Positions 46,676 through 54,902 of a stretch of 64,000 nucleotides of DNA are shown here, in pieces. Position 1 is the stretch's first letter. Every line of letters starts with the position of its first letter. The position numbers and the translations under genes were made by a program. The DNA is taken from the NCBI RefSeq assembly GCF_037892605.1, contig NZ_JBBKTU010000001.1, positions 4,030,001 to 4,094,000 on the forward strand. Direction: 5' to 3'. This stretch comes from Lacibacter sp. H407 (GTDB lineage Bacteria; Bacteroidota; Bacteroidia; Chitinophagales; Chitinophagaceae). A model generated the notes under the pieces. That model searched no databases. It had not been told where the DNA came from and saw only the letters and a list, made by a program, of their open reading frames with translations.

Positions 46676-47055
46676 AAAAACATTTACCCAAGATCGCTGT
46701 CTGGCTCTTAGGCATTTTTTTTATTCTCGGCGGCGTCAATCATTTTATCAATCCTGATTTTTATTTGCCGTTGATACCCGATTACTTTCCGAATCATTCA
46801 CTGCTCAACTATGTAAGTGGTGCAGGTGAAGTTTTAGCAGGCATTGCCGTATTGATTCCATCAACAAGAAAACTTGGCTGCAATGCCATCCTGTTTCTGT
46901 TGATTGCTTTTTTGCCTGCACATATTTACTTTATCCAGAAAGGTGGTTGCTTAAGCGATTCCTTGTGCGTACCTGCATGGGTAGCATGGGTTCGTTTGCT
47001 TGTGATACATCCCATTTTAATCTATTGGGCATACAAATGCCGTACAATTAAATAA
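46672..47055 (+). CDS. DoxX-family membrane protein
   Basis: A 127-aa protein with four membrane helices (IAVWLLGIFFILGGVNHFIN; VSGAGEVLAGIAVLIP; CNAILFLLIAFLPAHIYFI; WVRLLVIHPILIYWAYKC). The GGVNHF and GxGEVLxGIxxLxP patterns match DoxX proteins, which are related to MauE and quinone-linked redox. It begins by overlapping the SDR gene by four bp and is followed seven bp later by the second photolyase. Function in the operon is unknown. Confidence 0.82.
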   Translation: MKKHLPKIAVWLLGIFFILGGVNHFINPDFYLPLIPDYFPNHSLLNYVSGAGEVLAGIAVLIPSTRKLGCNAILFLLIAFLPAHIYFIQKGGCLSDSLCVPAWVAWVRLLVIHPILIYWAYKCRTIK

Positions 47056-47062
47056 ACAGAAG

Positions 47063-48157
47063 ATGAATTCATTTCCTGCAGAGTATGCTGCTATTCTTGA
47101 ACGTATTGAAAACGTTGATCCCGTCCGTTACGGGAAAACGAGAAATTTTATTGATGGTGATGTTACCTATCTGTCGCCCTATATTTCACGTGGTGTGATC
47201 AGTGTAAAGCAGGTAAAAGAAATAGTACTGCAAAAAGGTTACAAACCTTACCAGGTAGAGAAATTTCTGCAGGAACTCGCCTGGCGTGAATATTTTCAGC
47301 GTGTGTGGCAGGCAAAAGGAACAGCAGCTATTAACACTGCGTTGAAACAAGAGCAGCTTGATGCAAAACATACACAAATGATCGGGTGTGTTGCAAATGC
47401 AGCAACAGGTATTGAAGCGATCGATGAGCAGATCAGCAAACTGTATGACACAGGTTATATGCACAATCATGCACGCATGTACACGGCATCCATTGTTTGT
47501 AATATCGGTAAAGCTCATTGGCAGCAACCATCGAAATGGATGTATTATCATTTGCTCGATGGCGATCTGGCAAGTAATAACTGCAGCTGGCAATGGGTGG
47601 CAGCAGCCTTCTCTTCAAAAAAATATTATTGCAACCAGGAAAACATCAACAAGAATTGCAACAGCAATCAACGCAATACATTTCTTGATAAGAGCTATGA
47701 AGAATTACCGGAGATGGATATCCCGGATGCATTGCAACAAACAGTTGCTTTATCATTACACACAGAATTGCCAACAGCAGCTGCAATCAACATTGATCCA
47801 TCAAAACCTGTATTGATCTATAACTCCTACAACCTCGATCCTAACTGGCGCAAAGAAGAAGATGTCAACCGAATACTGTTACTGGAGCCATCGCATTTTA
47901 CCAATTATCCGGTGAGTGGAAAAGTGCTGCAGTTCATTCTCGACCTGTCGAAGAATATTGAAGGCATACAGCTTTTTGTGGGTGAGTTGAATGAACTGAT
48001 GCAATTAGCAGGCAATGCAGTCATCATCTCCAAAGAACATCCCGCCTTTGAACATTATACAGGAACTAAAGACAGCGGTGACTGGATGTTTCCGCAGGTT
48101 ACAGGTTACTTCAATTCATTTTTCAGCTATTGGAAAAAATGTGAACGTTATTTATAG
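47063..48157 (+). CDS. Photolyase/cryptochrome-like FAD protein with reversed domain order
   Basis: A 364-aa protein. Residues ~20-215 hold the helical photolyase FAD domain: GKTRNFIDGDVTYLSPYISRG, FLQELAWREYF (69-78), DTGYMHNHARMYTAS (129-143) and NNCSWQWVAAAF (172-183). No antenna/Rossmann domain comes before it. After a linker, residues ~248-360 form an alpha/beta stretch (KPVLIYNSYNLDPNWR; RILLLEPSHFTNYPVSGK; IQLFVGELNEL) whose strand/loop pattern resembles the N-terminal domain of the sister photolyase in this operon (LIFPHQLF, VYLIEEWLFFRQY). This suggests circular permutation. The WQWVA motif supports FAD binding, lesion specificity unknown. Confidence 0.82.
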   Translation: MNSFPAEYAAILERIENVDPVRYGKTRNFIDGDVTYLSPYISRGVISVKQVKEIVLQKGYKPYQVEKFLQELAWREYFQRVWQAKGTAAINTALKQEQLDAKHTQMIGCVANAATGIEAIDEQISKLYDTGYMHNHARMYTASIVCNIGKAHWQQPSKWMYYHLLDGDLASNNCSWQWVAAAFSSKKYYCNQENINKNCNSNQRNTFLDKSYEELPEMDIPDALQQTVALSLHTELPTAAAINIDPSKPVLIYNSYNLDPNWRKEEDVNRILLLEPSHFTNYPVSGKVLQFILDLSKNIEGIQLFVGELNELMQLAGNAVIISKEHPAFEHYTGTKDSGDWMFPQVTGYFNSFFSYWKKCERYL

Positions 48158-48207
48158 CAGTCGCTCAACCAAAGCATCTCTTTTTTGTTAAAGCATAAAC
48201 TCATTTC

Positions 48208-48924
48208 ATGGAATCAGTAAAAAATAAAAATGTATTGATCGTTGGTGCAACAGGTGGCATTGGCAGCAGAGTGGCTAAATTATTAGCAGGCAGCGGCGCC
48301 AATTTATTCCTGGCAGGTCGTAACAGCGAAAAACTGGCGGCATTGGCGCAGGAGTTAAACCTTCCCTCATCCAAAACACTGGCACTTGACATCAGCAAGC
48401 CTGCTGAGGTTACAGTGTTGAAAGAACAGTTCTTTGCACAATATCCTACTATTGATATATTGGTAAATGCTGCCGGTCTTGGTATTATCAAATCATCTGA
48501 TACATTAACAGAAGATGAGTTTATGCAAACTATTAATACCAACTTGTATGCACCTTTCCTGTTGGTGAAAGCATTTTTACCCAACATGAAAGAAACAAAG
48601 AAAGGTTTGATCATTAATATTCCCGGCATATTGGGCAAAGTGCCGATGTTGGGTGCGGCTGCTTACAGTGCATCGAAGTACGGGCTGAACGGTATGATGC
48701 AAAGCATTCGGGAAGAAGTGAAGCGGACAGAAATACGTATCACCAATTTATTTCTTGGTGGTGTTGATACGCCTTTCTGGGATACCATTGATTTGCGTGT
48801 ACAACGTGATAAAATGGTAATGGCAGAAGAAGCAGCAAAAGCGATCTGGTTTTTATGCCAGCAGCCAACCAGTGCAGTGGTAAGTGAAATGGTGGTACAA
48901 CCATTCAACCATCAGGCAATATAA
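48208..48924 (+). CDS. Short-chain dehydrogenase/reductase
   Basis: A 238-aa classical SDR: nucleotide loop GATGGIGS (residues 13-20), NAAG (~87-90), catalytic YSASK (~151-155) and a preceding NIPG (in place of the usual Ser) in INIPGILGK. It should use NAD(P)H on an unknown carbonyl. Last gene of the photolyase operon, 50 bp after the second photolyase, with a bidirectional terminator at its end. The catalytic Ser of the Ser-Tyr-Lys triad seems to be replaced by Pro/Gly in this stretch, so activity may differ from canonical SDRs. Confidence 0.85.
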   Translation: MESVKNKNVLIVGATGGIGSRVAKLLAGSGANLFLAGRNSEKLAALAQELNLPSSKTLALDISKPAEVTVLKEQFFAQYPTIDILVNAAGLGIIKSSDTLTEDEFMQTINTNLYAPFLLVKAFLPNMKETKKGLIINIPGILGKVPMLGAAAYSASKYGLNGMMQSIREEVKRTEIRITNLFLGGVDTPFWDTIDLRVQRDKMVMAEEAAKAIWFLCQQPTSAVVSEMVVQPFNHQAI

Positions 48925-48962
48925 AACAAGAACGGCTGCCAATTGGCAGCCGTTCTTGTTTT
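48923..48962. terminator. Bidirectional terminator closing the photolyase operon
   Basis: A perfect 18-bp stem (48923-48940 with 48945-48962) with an AATT loop and A/T runs at both sides. It overlaps the stop codon of the SDR gene and separates it from the convergent SRPBCC gene. On both strands the stem ends in a T4-rich stretch. Confidence 0.88.
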
Positions 48963-48980
48963 ATAGAAACGGTTTTTCGT

Positions 48981-49487
48981 TTATGCTGCTTTATGAAATT
49001 CCACACTGTTCGTTTGTGTTGTTGGCCACTTACCAAACATTTCTTCTACAACTTTGATCCTGTATTCAAAAATTTTCTTCAATTGCGCTTTCACAAATAA
49101 GGCATTCGCAATGTTCCCTAAAAAACCCAGTGGGTTTCTGTAATGCACAATATCCGTCATCTCCACACCACCTTCAATCACTTTAAAATGATGTTGATGA
49201 TGCCATAACTGGTAGGGACCAAAGCGTTGTTCGTCTACAAAAAATTCCTTGTCCTTTACATGGGTGATCTCCGTCATCCAGTAGATGGGAATTCCAAGCA
49301 CGGGCTTCACTTTATATTCGATGATCTGTCCCGGATACATTTTTGCACCGTGATGTTTCGAAAGAATTTTGAAACCAAGATCATTTGGTGTGATCTTTTG
49401 CAGATTTGCCGGATTGGAAAAAAATTCCCAGGCCGTTTCTATATCAACAGGGATCTGTTGTACGGTCTTTAACGAGAACGTTGCCAT
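48981..49487 (-). CDS. SRPBCC-family protein
   Basis: A 168-aa cytoplasmic protein of the START-like SRPBCC superfamily (FSLKTVQQIPVDIETAWEFFS; PYQLWHHQHHFKVIEGGVEMTDIVHYRNPLG split by loops). The fold makes a deep ligand cavity for lipids or polyketides. This subgroup often sits in light-stress regions beside photolyase genes, and here it faces the operon's end. The preceding gene at 49491 ends 3 bp upstream, so the two form an operon. Ligand unknown. Confidence 0.83.
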   Translation of the reverse strand: MATFSLKTVQQIPVDIETAWEFFSNPANLQKITPNDLGFKILSKHHGAKMYPGQIIEYKVKPVLGIPIYWMTEITHVKDKEFFVDEQRFGPYQLWHHQHHFKVIEGGVEMTDIVHYRNPLGFLGNIANALFVKAQLKKIFEYRIKVVEEMFGKWPTTQTNSVEFHKAA

Positions 49488-49490
49488 TGG

Positions 49491-49784
49491 TTAATTGTAT
49501 AAATTATTTGCGATGACAATTTCAGGATACTCATTTTTCTCACTCGCCCACTGATACAACAATTCACTGCTGATAGGCTCATAAATATCCCGCTTGAATG
49601 GATCAGTAGGCAATTCTTTCATAGGGACAAGCACCAGAAAATGCGGTTCTACATAATCGTAATGTTTGTCAACTGTTAATCCTTTTACCTGAACAAATTT
49701 GTAACCCTTGCTTTGCAATTGATCCAATGCTTTTTTATTGAATTCGATCGTAGCACTACGGGCTTCTGCAATTCCTTTTCGCAT
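49491..49784 (-). CDS. Hypothetical protein, 97 aa
   Basis: A soluble 97-aa protein (MRKGIAEARSATIEFNKKALDQLQSK) with a mixed alpha/beta pattern and the run YVEPHFLVLVPMKELPTDPF. No signal peptide, membrane segment or family recognised. It is tightly linked (3 bp) to the SRPBCC gene, which it precedes. Real by its coupling and length. Confidence 0.6.
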   Translation of the reverse strand: MRKGIAEARSATIEFNKKALDQLQSKGYKFVQVKGLTVDKHYDYVEPHFLVLVPMKELPTDPFKRDIYEPISSELLYQWASEKNEYPEIVIANNLYN

Positions 49785-50080
49785 GGTGATTGTATTATGT
49801 AATGAATAATAAACGGGAGGCGAAATTGTTCGCTCAGCAAGGGATTTTAACGAATGTTGATCGAACGATCGGTTTACAAAGTTACGAATTCAACAAACGA
49901 TAACTTTCATAAAATTGGACGAATGATGGGAACGATTGCATAGAAGGACAAACGGATGTTAAATAAAACTTCATTTGTATCTGCAATTCTAATGCGTACA
50001 GGGAATACAAAATTTACAACAAAAGAACAATTCATAAAAGACGCATTAAATGCCGTTGGACCGGGGCGACTGACGGACAT

Positions 50081-50111
50081 AAAAAAACCCGCCTTCATTT
50101 GAAGTACGGGT
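50081..50111 (-). terminator. tRNA-Leu terminator
   Basis: Stem ACCCG..CTTC / GAAG..CGGGT with an AAAT loop on the minus strand followed by T7, 12 nt after the tRNA 3' end. The rest of the 338-bp gap (49785-50080) shows no gene beyond a 48-codon plus-strand frame (49956-50102) that I do not trust. Confidence 0.75.
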
Positions 50112-50122
50112 AAAAAAAAATG

Positions 50123-50206
50123 TGCCCACGAAAGGAATCGAACCTTCACATCCTTGCGAATGGCAGATTTTGAGTCTGCTGCGTCTACCAATTCCGCCAC
50201 ATGGGC
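50123..50206 (-). tRNA. tRNA-Leu (anticodon CAA)
   Basis: An 84-nt tRNA on the minus strand. Seven-bp acceptor stem (GCCCATG with CGTGGGC, one G-T), D-arm GGCGGAATTGGTAGAC, anticodon loop CTCAAAA giving CAA (decodes UUG), a long variable arm as in type II tRNAs and TΨC arm GGTTCGATTCC. The 3' CCA is not encoded. Frames spelling MAELVDAADSKSAIRK over it are the familiar antisense artefact. Confidence 0.95.
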
Positions 50207-50381
50207 ATGTGACTAATACTTTTTTAAGAACTCTTCCTCCGGCCCAAGCATTTTACGTAGAGGCAAAAGGCTTTCCTTTGGGGCTGCAATATTACAGAAT
50301 CTTTGCTTTCGTATGAAATTTTTTATGAGTTCGGGTTAGGTTTTTCTGAAATCTTATCTTGCGATCCCTTAAACGATTGGA

Positions 50382-51584
50382 ATGCTTACAATAGGACTTA
50401 TCAGAGAAGGAAAAATACCAGCCGATAACCGGGTAGCCCTCACTCCCTCACAATGCAAGTGGGTTCATAAGAATGCTGAGAATGTTAAGGTGATCGTTCA
50501 AACCTGTTCTTCCCGCTGTTTCAGCGATAAAGAGTACCGAGCTGCCGGTGTCGAAGTAAAAGAAGACTTGAGCGAATGCGATGTACTCTTTGGCATCAAA
50601 GAAGTGCCCGTTGATCAATTGATTCCCGGTAAAACTTACCTTTTCTTTTCGCATACTAAAAAGGCGCAGGCAAACAATCAAAAACTGATGCGGGCGATGG
50701 TTGAGAAAAACATTACCCTCATCGATTATGAATGTTTAACCCACGACGACGGTCAACGCATTATTGGCTTCGGATTTTTTGCAGGCATTGTTGGGGCACA
50801 CAATGGCATGATGGCTTTCGGTACTCGCACAGGTGCATTCCATTTGGGACGTGTGGGCGATGTACGGGATTACCGCCAACTGATCCATACCTATTTTGGA
50901 TTGAAGCTTCCAAAAATTAAGATCGCTATTACCGGCAGTGGTCGTGTGGCGCATGGCTTATTGGAGATCATGAACCTGCTCGGCGTTAACGAAGTGGAAC
51001 CGTTCGATTATTTACATCGCCAATATGAATACCCGGTGTATGTGCATTTGAAAGGTCGAGACTTGTATGAACGCAAAGACGATGGTACCTACAACCGTGA
51101 CAACTTTCATGAACATCCGGAAGAATACAAATGCAGCTTCTCTCCTTTCGTAAAGCAGACAGATATTTTATTGAATGGGGTGTACTGGGATAAAACCATT
51201 CCCTCCTTATTTACACTGGATGAATTCCGTAATCCTTCCTTTAAAATTCAAACCATTGCTGATGTTACTAACGATACCGGAGGTTCTATCCCGATCAATA
51301 TCGGCGACTCAACAATTCAAGATCCGGTGTATGGGGTTGATAAGACCACATTGCAAAAAACAGCGCCTTATTTGCCCACTTCTGTTGATGTGATGGCGGT
51401 TGCGAATTTGCCGAATGAATTACCTCGTGATGCATCCCGTTATTTTGGTGAGCAATTGATCAAGTATGTACTGGAAGATCTGGCAAAAGGTGGTTCTGCA
51501 ATTCTTGAACGGGCAACTATGTTGAAGAAAGGCGTGTTAACGGAAGAGTATGACTATTTGAAAGAGTACGCTGCTGTGAAATAA
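50382..51584 (+). CDS. Saccharopine dehydrogenase-like NAD(P)-dependent oxidoreductase
   Basis: A 400-aa two-domain dehydrogenase resembling lysine-forming saccharopine dehydrogenase (LYS1) and alanine dehydrogenase: MLTIGLIREGKIPADNRVAL, FSHTKKAQANN, FGFFAGIVGAHNG and the nucleotide loop ITGSGRVAHG (residues ~185-195). Bacteria normally make lysine by another route, so the enzyme may act on a different opine-like compound or in lysine breakdown. It is transcribed alone after a TATCTTGC -7-like box at ~50355, and heptamer array d follows it. Confidence 0.83.
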   Translation: MLTIGLIREGKIPADNRVALTPSQCKWVHKNAENVKVIVQTCSSRCFSDKEYRAAGVEVKEDLSECDVLFGIKEVPVDQLIPGKTYLFFSHTKKAQANNQKLMRAMVEKNITLIDYECLTHDDGQRIIGFGFFAGIVGAHNGMMAFGTRTGAFHLGRVGDVRDYRQLIHTYFGLKLPKIKIAITGSGRVAHGLLEIMNLLGVNEVEPFDYLHRQYEYPVYVHLKGRDLYERKDDGTYNRDNFHEHPEEYKCSFSPFVKQTDILLNGVYWDKTIPSLFTLDEFRNPSFKIQTIADVTNDTGGSIPINIGDSTIQDPVYGVDKTTLQKTAPYLPTSVDVMAVANLPNELPRDASRYFGEQLIKYVLEDLAKGGSAILERATMLKKGVLTEEYDYLKEYAAVK

Positions 51585-51585
51585 T

Positions 51586-51613
51586 ATACGATGTTAGATT
51601 TACGATGTGCGTC
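51586..51613. repeat. Heptamer tandem array d (ATACGAT type)
   Basis: ATACGAT, GTTAGAT, TTACGAT, GTGCGTC directly after the dehydrogenase stop. It reaches the stop codon of trmN6 on the other strand, so both genes end within two bases of it. Confidence 0.7.
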
Positions 51614-52373
51614 ATAAATACAAATAGTAATCCTTCAATAAACTCACAAATTCATTTGTGTATTGATTGTTTTCATCCTTGATCGAAAATTCTGGAAATG
51701 ATGGCTCTGTTTTCTCTCTGCTGAACATTAATATCGACCGGAAAAACCCATGCCTTACCGTTTGTTTTACCTGCACATGCGTTTGAAGATGAAGATCGAC
51801 TCCTTTCGCCAATTCGATCATTCGCTCTGCACGCACATAAGGAAGCAATACAGCAAAGTTTCCGTCTGCAGTTAAATTAGCATCAACAACTGTTATTAAT
51901 TCATCCAGCTTCAATCCCTCATCATGCATCGCTACATTTCGGTTGGCAGCATTTGATTTTAAATCGCCTTCATAAAATGGCGGATTGGAAATAATAAGAT
52001 CATACTTTTTTGAAAAATTGAATTGCTTAACATCAGCATGAAACAATTGCAGTCGTTCCTTCCATTGGGAGGCTTCAATATTCTCTTTTGCTTGCTGATA
52101 AGATGGTTCATCAATTTCAATTCCATCGATCAATGCATCGCATTTCTGTGCAAGCATTAACATCAGTAATCCTGTTCCGGCACCAATATCAAGTATAGTG
52201 AGTGGTGAATGGTGAGTAGCTAGTAAGTTGTCCGCACTTCGTACCTCGTACTTCATACTTCTTACTTCTGCCGCTACCCACGCTCCAAACAAGCAACTGT
52301 CAGTACTTACTTTCAATGCAGCTTTCTCTTGCTGCACGGTAAATTGTTTGAATTGAAAATAGTTGTTGGGCAT
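51612..52373 (-). CDS. trmN6: tRNA1(Val) adenine-37 N6-methyltransferase TrmN6, with repeat-derived insert
   Basis: A 253-aa Rossmann-fold adenine methyltransferase (YfiC family) that methylates A37 of tRNA1-Val. FQFKQFTVQQEKAALKVSTDSCLFGAW opens the family fold; motif I is LDIGAGTGLLMLMLAQ; the catalytic motif IV is NPPFY. Between GAW and LDIGAG, where E. coli has about 9 residues, this protein has about 28, including EVRSMKY EVRSADN: a protein-level 7-residue repeat made by heptamer DNA array e. The methylation core is intact, so the insert is probably a tolerated surface loop. Confidence 0.87.
   Translation of the reverse strand: MPNNYFQFKQFTVQQEKAALKVSTDSCLFGAWVAAEVRSMKYEVRSADNLLATHHSPLTILDIGAGTGLLMLMLAQKCDALIDGIEIDEPSYQQAKENIEASQWKERLQLFHADVKQFNFSKKYDLIISNPPFYEGDLKSNAANRNVAMHDEGLKLDELITVVDANLTADGNFAVLLPYVRAERMIELAKGVDLHLQTHVQVKQTVRHGFFRSILMFSREKTEPSFPEFSIKDENNQYTNEFVSLLKDYYLYL
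52196..52268. repeat. Heptamer tandem array e, inside trmN6
   Basis: Five GAAGTAC-type units (plus strand GCACTTC, GTACCTC, GTACTTC, ATACTTC, TTACTTC, 52234-52268) next to five TGGTGAG-type units (52196-52230), with a 3-base phase slip. Fully inside an open frame and encoding a 7-residue repeat. Confidence 0.8.
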
Positions 52374-52376
52374 TAT

Positions 52377-52433
52377 GAATGAGTGATGAGTATTGGCTTA
52401 CAACCAATGGCTATCGGCTAAAGGCTGATGATG
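52377..52433. repeat. Heptamer tandem array f (GGCTATC type)
   Basis: Units TGATGAG, TATTGGC, TTACAAC, CAATGGC, TATCGGC, TAAAGGC, TGATGAT between the trmN6 start and the tsaD stop codon. Confidence 0.7.
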
Positions 52434-53474
52434 TTACCATTCCGCTCTTGCACTTGGGTTTACACTCAACGATGTAAAGTCATTTGCCAGGTATTTATAA
52501 TAACCCGTCATTGCAATCATACCGGCATTGTCTGTACAATATTCAAACGAAGGGATATATGTTTTCCAACCATGCTTCGCTCCCATTTCTGTAAAGGCTT
52601 TTCGTAAACCACTGTTGGCACTTACTCCACCAGCCAGACAAATTTGTGTGATGCCTGTTTGCTTGGATGCTTTCTTCAGCTTGTTGAGTAGTATCGAAAC
52701 AATACGTTGTTGCACCGAAGCACAAATATCATTCAGGTTATCAGCAATAAATTGTTTTTGCTCTTCCTCCGTTTTTAAAAATTCTTCTTTGTAAACAAGA
52801 CTTGTACCTGCATTACGCAGGAAATATAGAATGGATGTTTTCAATCCACTGAAACTAAAGTTGAGATCAGGAATTTGCGGCTCAGGAAATTTAAACCGAT
52901 CGGGATTGCCAAGTTGGGCATATTTATCAATGAGCGGACCACCAGGATATGGAAGTCCGAGCAGCTTTGCTGTTTTATCAAACGCTTCACCCGCAGCATC
53001 GTCAATTGTTTCGCCAAGTACTTTCATTTGAGTTGCAGTTTCGCACAAAACAATTTGTGTGTGACCGCCGCTTACCGTTAAACAAAGAAAAGGAAACGAA
53101 GGTTTTTGTTCTGCAATCAAATTAGCAATTACATGCGCCTGCATATGATGCACAGCGATCAACGGAATATCCAACGCTAACGAAAGTGATTTGGCAAATT
53201 GTGTTCCTACCAGTAGAGAACCAATCAATCCGGGAGCTTGCGTAAACGCAACAGCATTCAATTCTTTTTGTTCAACGCCTGCTTTCTTCAGGGCTTCATC
53301 AACAACCGGCACAATATTCTGCATGTGTGCCCTGCTGGCCAATTCCGGCACAACACCCCCATATTGTTCATGCACAGCTTGTGTAGCAATGATGTTGGAA
53401 AGGATCACACCGTCCCGACAAACGGAAGCGGAGGTTTCATCGCAGGAAGATTCGATAGCAAGAATAGTAACCAA
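52434..53474 (-). CDS. tsaD: tRNA N6-adenosine threonylcarbamoyltransferase TsaD
   Basis: A 346-aa universal ASKHA-fold enzyme that transfers the threonylcarbamoyl group to A37 of ANN-decoding tRNAs with TsaB and TsaE. It starts MVTILAIESSCDETSASV and has the metal motif HHMQAH, the nucleotide loops VSGGHTQI and CLAGGVSANSGLR, and the C-terminal DNAGMIAMTGYYKY. No defect is visible. TsaB/TsaE are not in the window. Heptamer arrays flank it on both sides (f and g). Secure call. Confidence 0.96.
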   Translation of the reverse strand: MVTILAIESSCDETSASVCRDGVILSNIIATQAVHEQYGGVVPELASRAHMQNIVPVVDEALKKAGVEQKELNAVAFTQAPGLIGSLLVGTQFAKSLSLALDIPLIAVHHMQAHVIANLIAEQKPSFPFLCLTVSGGHTQIVLCETATQMKVLGETIDDAAGEAFDKTAKLLGLPYPGGPLIDKYAQLGNPDRFKFPEPQIPDLNFSFSGLKTSILYFLRNAGTSLVYKEEFLKTEEEQKQFIADNLNDICASVQQRIVSILLNKLKKASKQTGITQICLAGGVSANSGLRKAFTEMGAKHGWKTYIPSFEYCTDNAGMIAMTGYYKYLANDFTSLSVNPSARAEW

Positions 53475-53476
53475 AA

Positions 53477-53519
53477 GGAAAATGAAAAATTAAAAATGAA
53501 AAATTAAGAATGTAAAAAT
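53477..53519. repeat. Heptamer tandem array g (AAAATGA type)
   Basis: AAAATGA, AAAATTA, AAAATGA, AAAATTA, AGAATGT in the tsaD leader, starting at the tsaD start side. Confidence 0.7.
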
Positions 53520-53530
53520 ACAGCAACCTG

Positions 53531-53563
53531 CCTAATTCATCATTCATTACTCTTCACTCATTT
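53531..53563. repeat. Heptamer tandem array h (CATTCAT type)
   Basis: AATTCAT, CATTCAT, TACTCTT, CACTCAT ending at the stop codon of the permease gene (53562). Arrays g and h fill the gap between tsaD and the permease. Confidence 0.7.
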
Positions 53564-54809
53564 ATTTGCTCCGTATTGCTACCACCGGATCCATTTTCGC
53601 TGCAATAAAAGCTGGAATAATACCTGCAAGAATTCCGGTGAAAATACAAACGCCTACAGCACCAAGAAATAGTCCCATGGAAATAAATACCTGAAACTTA
53701 AATACGCTGGTTAGTATAAAGGTCAGTCCGAATACTAATGCCAATCCTATGATTCCACCCAGTACACAGAGAAAGGCACTCTCCATTAAAAATTCAGCAA
53801 GTATGGTCCTGCGTTTTGCACCAATCGCTTTCTTCAATCCGATGATACTGGTACGCTCCCGAACAGTTACAAACATAATATTGGCTACACCAAAAATGCC
53901 CACAATAAACGACAGGATGGTGATTGCTATTCCCCCGATCGTCATTCCACTAAAAATTGAACTGATCTGTGTAGCACCGCTGCTGACATCATTCAGTGCA
54001 AAATTATCTTCCTGTTTTGGATTCAGTTTCCGTACACTACGCATTACGCCACGCAACTCATTCTTCAGATCTTCAACCGGTACATTTTCTTTTCCCTTTA
54101 CGATCATGAACCCATCGCTACGGTTTTCATTCCCGATCTGGCTTGCAAAACGGTAAGGGATCATAATTACATTATCAAAGTCCCATCCACCGAGCAGGTT
54201 TTGTCCCTGCTTTTTAATAATTCCGATCACATTTACTTTACGGCCTTTAATGGAAACCGCTTTACCCAAGGCATATTCTGCTTTCTCAAATAGCTTTTCT
54301 GCTACATTGTACCCCATCACCACACTCGCAGTACCGTATGCAAATTCATTGGACGAAAGATAACGTCCCCAGCCGATCTCAATGGGTTGTATTACGCTGA
54401 ACTCTTCCGTAATACCATACCAACTTACACTTGCAAGCGATACATCGTTATAGTCGATACTTGATGCATTAAAATAGGTATAGGCCACATTGCTGGCCAG
54501 CGACATCCGTTCTTTTACGGGTGCCATTTCTTTGAATTTGCTGTTAGGCCTGTTCACATACTTCCACCAGGGATATTCTCCGCCACCGCCCCACGGCCAT
54601 TTTTGTACATAAATGGTATTGTTACCGAACGTTTTGAATTCGTTTTTAATGCTGCTTTCCAAACTACCCACCGTTGCCATAACACTGATGATACAGAAAA
54701 TACCAAAGGTGATACCCAGCAAGCTTAAAAACGTACGCAGTTTATTTTTACGCAATTCCTGCACAGCAAATAAGAGGCTGTTCCAGAAAATTTCAAAGGT
54801 TTTACGCAT
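53562..54809 (-). CDS. ABC transporter permease, MacB-like (FtsX fold)
   Basis: A 415-aa permease. The N-terminal helix (LRTFLSLLGITFGIFCIISVMA) is followed by a ~240-residue MacB periplasmic domain and three helices ending with an AKMDPVVAIR tail, the typical MacB/FtsX layout. It would work with an ATPase and an outer-membrane partner to expel substrates or perform mechanotransmission. Neither partner is in the window. It is convergent in position with tsaD (same strand) and divergent from prfC. Confidence 0.87.
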   Translation of the reverse strand: MRKTFEIFWNSLLFAVQELRKNKLRTFLSLLGITFGIFCIISVMATVGSLESSIKNEFKTFGNNTIYVQKWPWGGGGEYPWWKYVNRPNSKFKEMAPVKERMSLASNVAYTYFNASSIDYNDVSLASVSWYGITEEFSVIQPIEIGWGRYLSSNEFAYGTASVVMGYNVAEKLFEKAEYALGKAVSIKGRKVNVIGIIKKQGQNLLGGWDFDNVIMIPYRFASQIGNENRSDGFMIVKGKENVPVEDLKNELRGVMRSVRKLNPKQEDNFALNDVSSGATQISSIFSGMTIGGIAITILSFIVGIFGVANIMFVTVRERTSIIGLKKAIGAKRRTILAEFLMESAFLCVLGGIIGLALVFGLTFILTSVFKFQVFISMGLFLGAVGVCIFTGILAGIIPAFIAAKMDPVVAIRSK

Positions 54810-54876
54810 GCGTCAAATTTAAACTGAAAAGCTGAACCGGAGGGAAAATTATTACGAATGGAAGGCACTGGAGGCT

Positions 54877-54884
54877 TACCTTTG
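54877..54884 (+). promoter_or_regulatory. -7 promoter element of prfC
   Basis: TACCTTTG matches TAnnTTTG exactly. Transcription would start near 54890 and run through heptamer array i before the start codon. Confidence 0.5.
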
Positions 54885-54902
54885 CGGGCTTAAAAAGGCC
54901 GA

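Noticed and set aside
49956-50102. Plus-strand 48-codon frame between the hypothetical gene and the tRNA
   Set aside because: It runs through the tRNA terminator hairpin and has no ribosome site, signal or family match.
49907-50200. Minus-strand frame starting MAELVDAADSKSAIRK
   Set aside because: Its first part is the tRNA-Leu gene read as protein, a well-known artefact, and the rest has no family features.
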